5,055 bases of DNA from Synechococcales cyanobacterium PMM_0003. GTDB taxonomy: Bacteria > Cyanobacteriota > Cyanobacteriia > Pseudanabaenales > Pseudanabaenaceae. The stretch covers positions 1-5,055 of the forward strand of contig CASBRC010000369.1 of the NCBI GenBank assembly GCA_949128015.1, in the 5' to 3' direction. A model generated the notes under the pieces. The model was not told where the DNA came from. It saw only the letters and a program-made list of their open reading frames with translations, and did no database searches. Position numbers and translations under genes: made by a program. Position 1 is the stretch's first letter. The number at the start of each line of letters is the position of its first letter. Below, piece after piece: positions 4,946 through 5,055 of this stretch.

Positions 4946-5055
4946 GTCAGCAATTCTCATTATAAAAATTGGTTTTTTGAAAGGCAGCCGTAGGCTGCCT
5001 TTCAAAAAACCAATTTTTATAATGAGAATTGCTGACAAAAAGAAGGAGAGCGTAA
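4927..5055. repeat. Perfect 63-bp-arm palindrome with GTA loop, reaching the window edge
   Basis: Bases 4927-4989 and 4993-5055 are exact reverse complements over all 63 positions, separated only by GTA (4990-4992). The centre is a GC-rich core AAAGGCAGCC/GGCTGCCTTT. Outward come an AT-rich segment (TTGAAAAAACC-like, then TATAATGAG), then GCAGTC-type sequence and finally the terminator sequence AAAAAGAAGGAGAGC (second direct copy at 5037-5051). Pairing has not ended at the last base, so the arms may be longer. It could be a REP-like element plus an inverted copy of its surroundings, a shared terminator region of convergent genes, or a fold-back assembly or amplification artefact. Confidence 0.92.

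Overview
The window looks like chromosomal DNA of a cyanobacterium. It encodes a typical cyanobacterial ChlP (geranylgeranyl reductase of chlorophyll and tocopherol synthesis) and a secreted DUF1400-type alpha/beta hydrolase, a family concentrated in cyanobacteria. It also carries four perfect HIP1 octamers (GCGATCGC, at 1673, 2077, 3280 and 4208) plus many one-off variants. A filamentous lineage near Pseudanabaena is my guess from the style of the repeats and proteins, but the sequence alone does not settle this.

Left part (1-1500), AT-rich accessory DNA: the 3' end of a gene for a probable AAA-type ATPase with a C-terminal winged helix (+), then a HicB-like antitoxin gene (+) with no recognisable HicA partner. 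Its stop codon overlaps a 29-codon reading frame of unknown meaning. On the minus strand, facing these, is a VapBC-type toxin-antitoxin pair. The antitoxin is intact and has a clear sigma-70-type promoter. The PIN toxin is complete in frame except for a TAG at codon 43, just after its second catalytic acidic motif.

Middle (1638-3305, -): a 555-residue exported alpha/beta hydrolase with signal peptide, DUF1400 domain and Ser-Asp-His catalytic residues. It is followed by a hairpin that may be its terminator.

The intergenic stretch 3306-3685 lies between the divergent hydrolase and chlP genes and is full of repeats. It holds a roughly 93-bp MITE-like element with 13-bp terminal inverted repeats and an ATTAA flanking repeat, with a perfect 28-bp palindrome inside. 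Eleven bases beyond the flanking repeat is a separate perfect 19-bp-stem hairpin with a GCA triloop. chlP (3686-4906, +) starts at TTG, fixed by an in-frame stop just upstream and a good ribosome binding site.

Right edge: chlP ends in a strong intrinsic terminator. Half of that terminator is built into a perfect palindrome with two 63-nt arms and a GTA loop, running to the last base of the window. This palindrome and the hairpin before chlP share one plan: a GC-rich core closed by C(GYA)G, with arms continuing perfectly into AT-rich sequence. These fold-back structures are the most unusual content here. I see no complete new multi-gene system.
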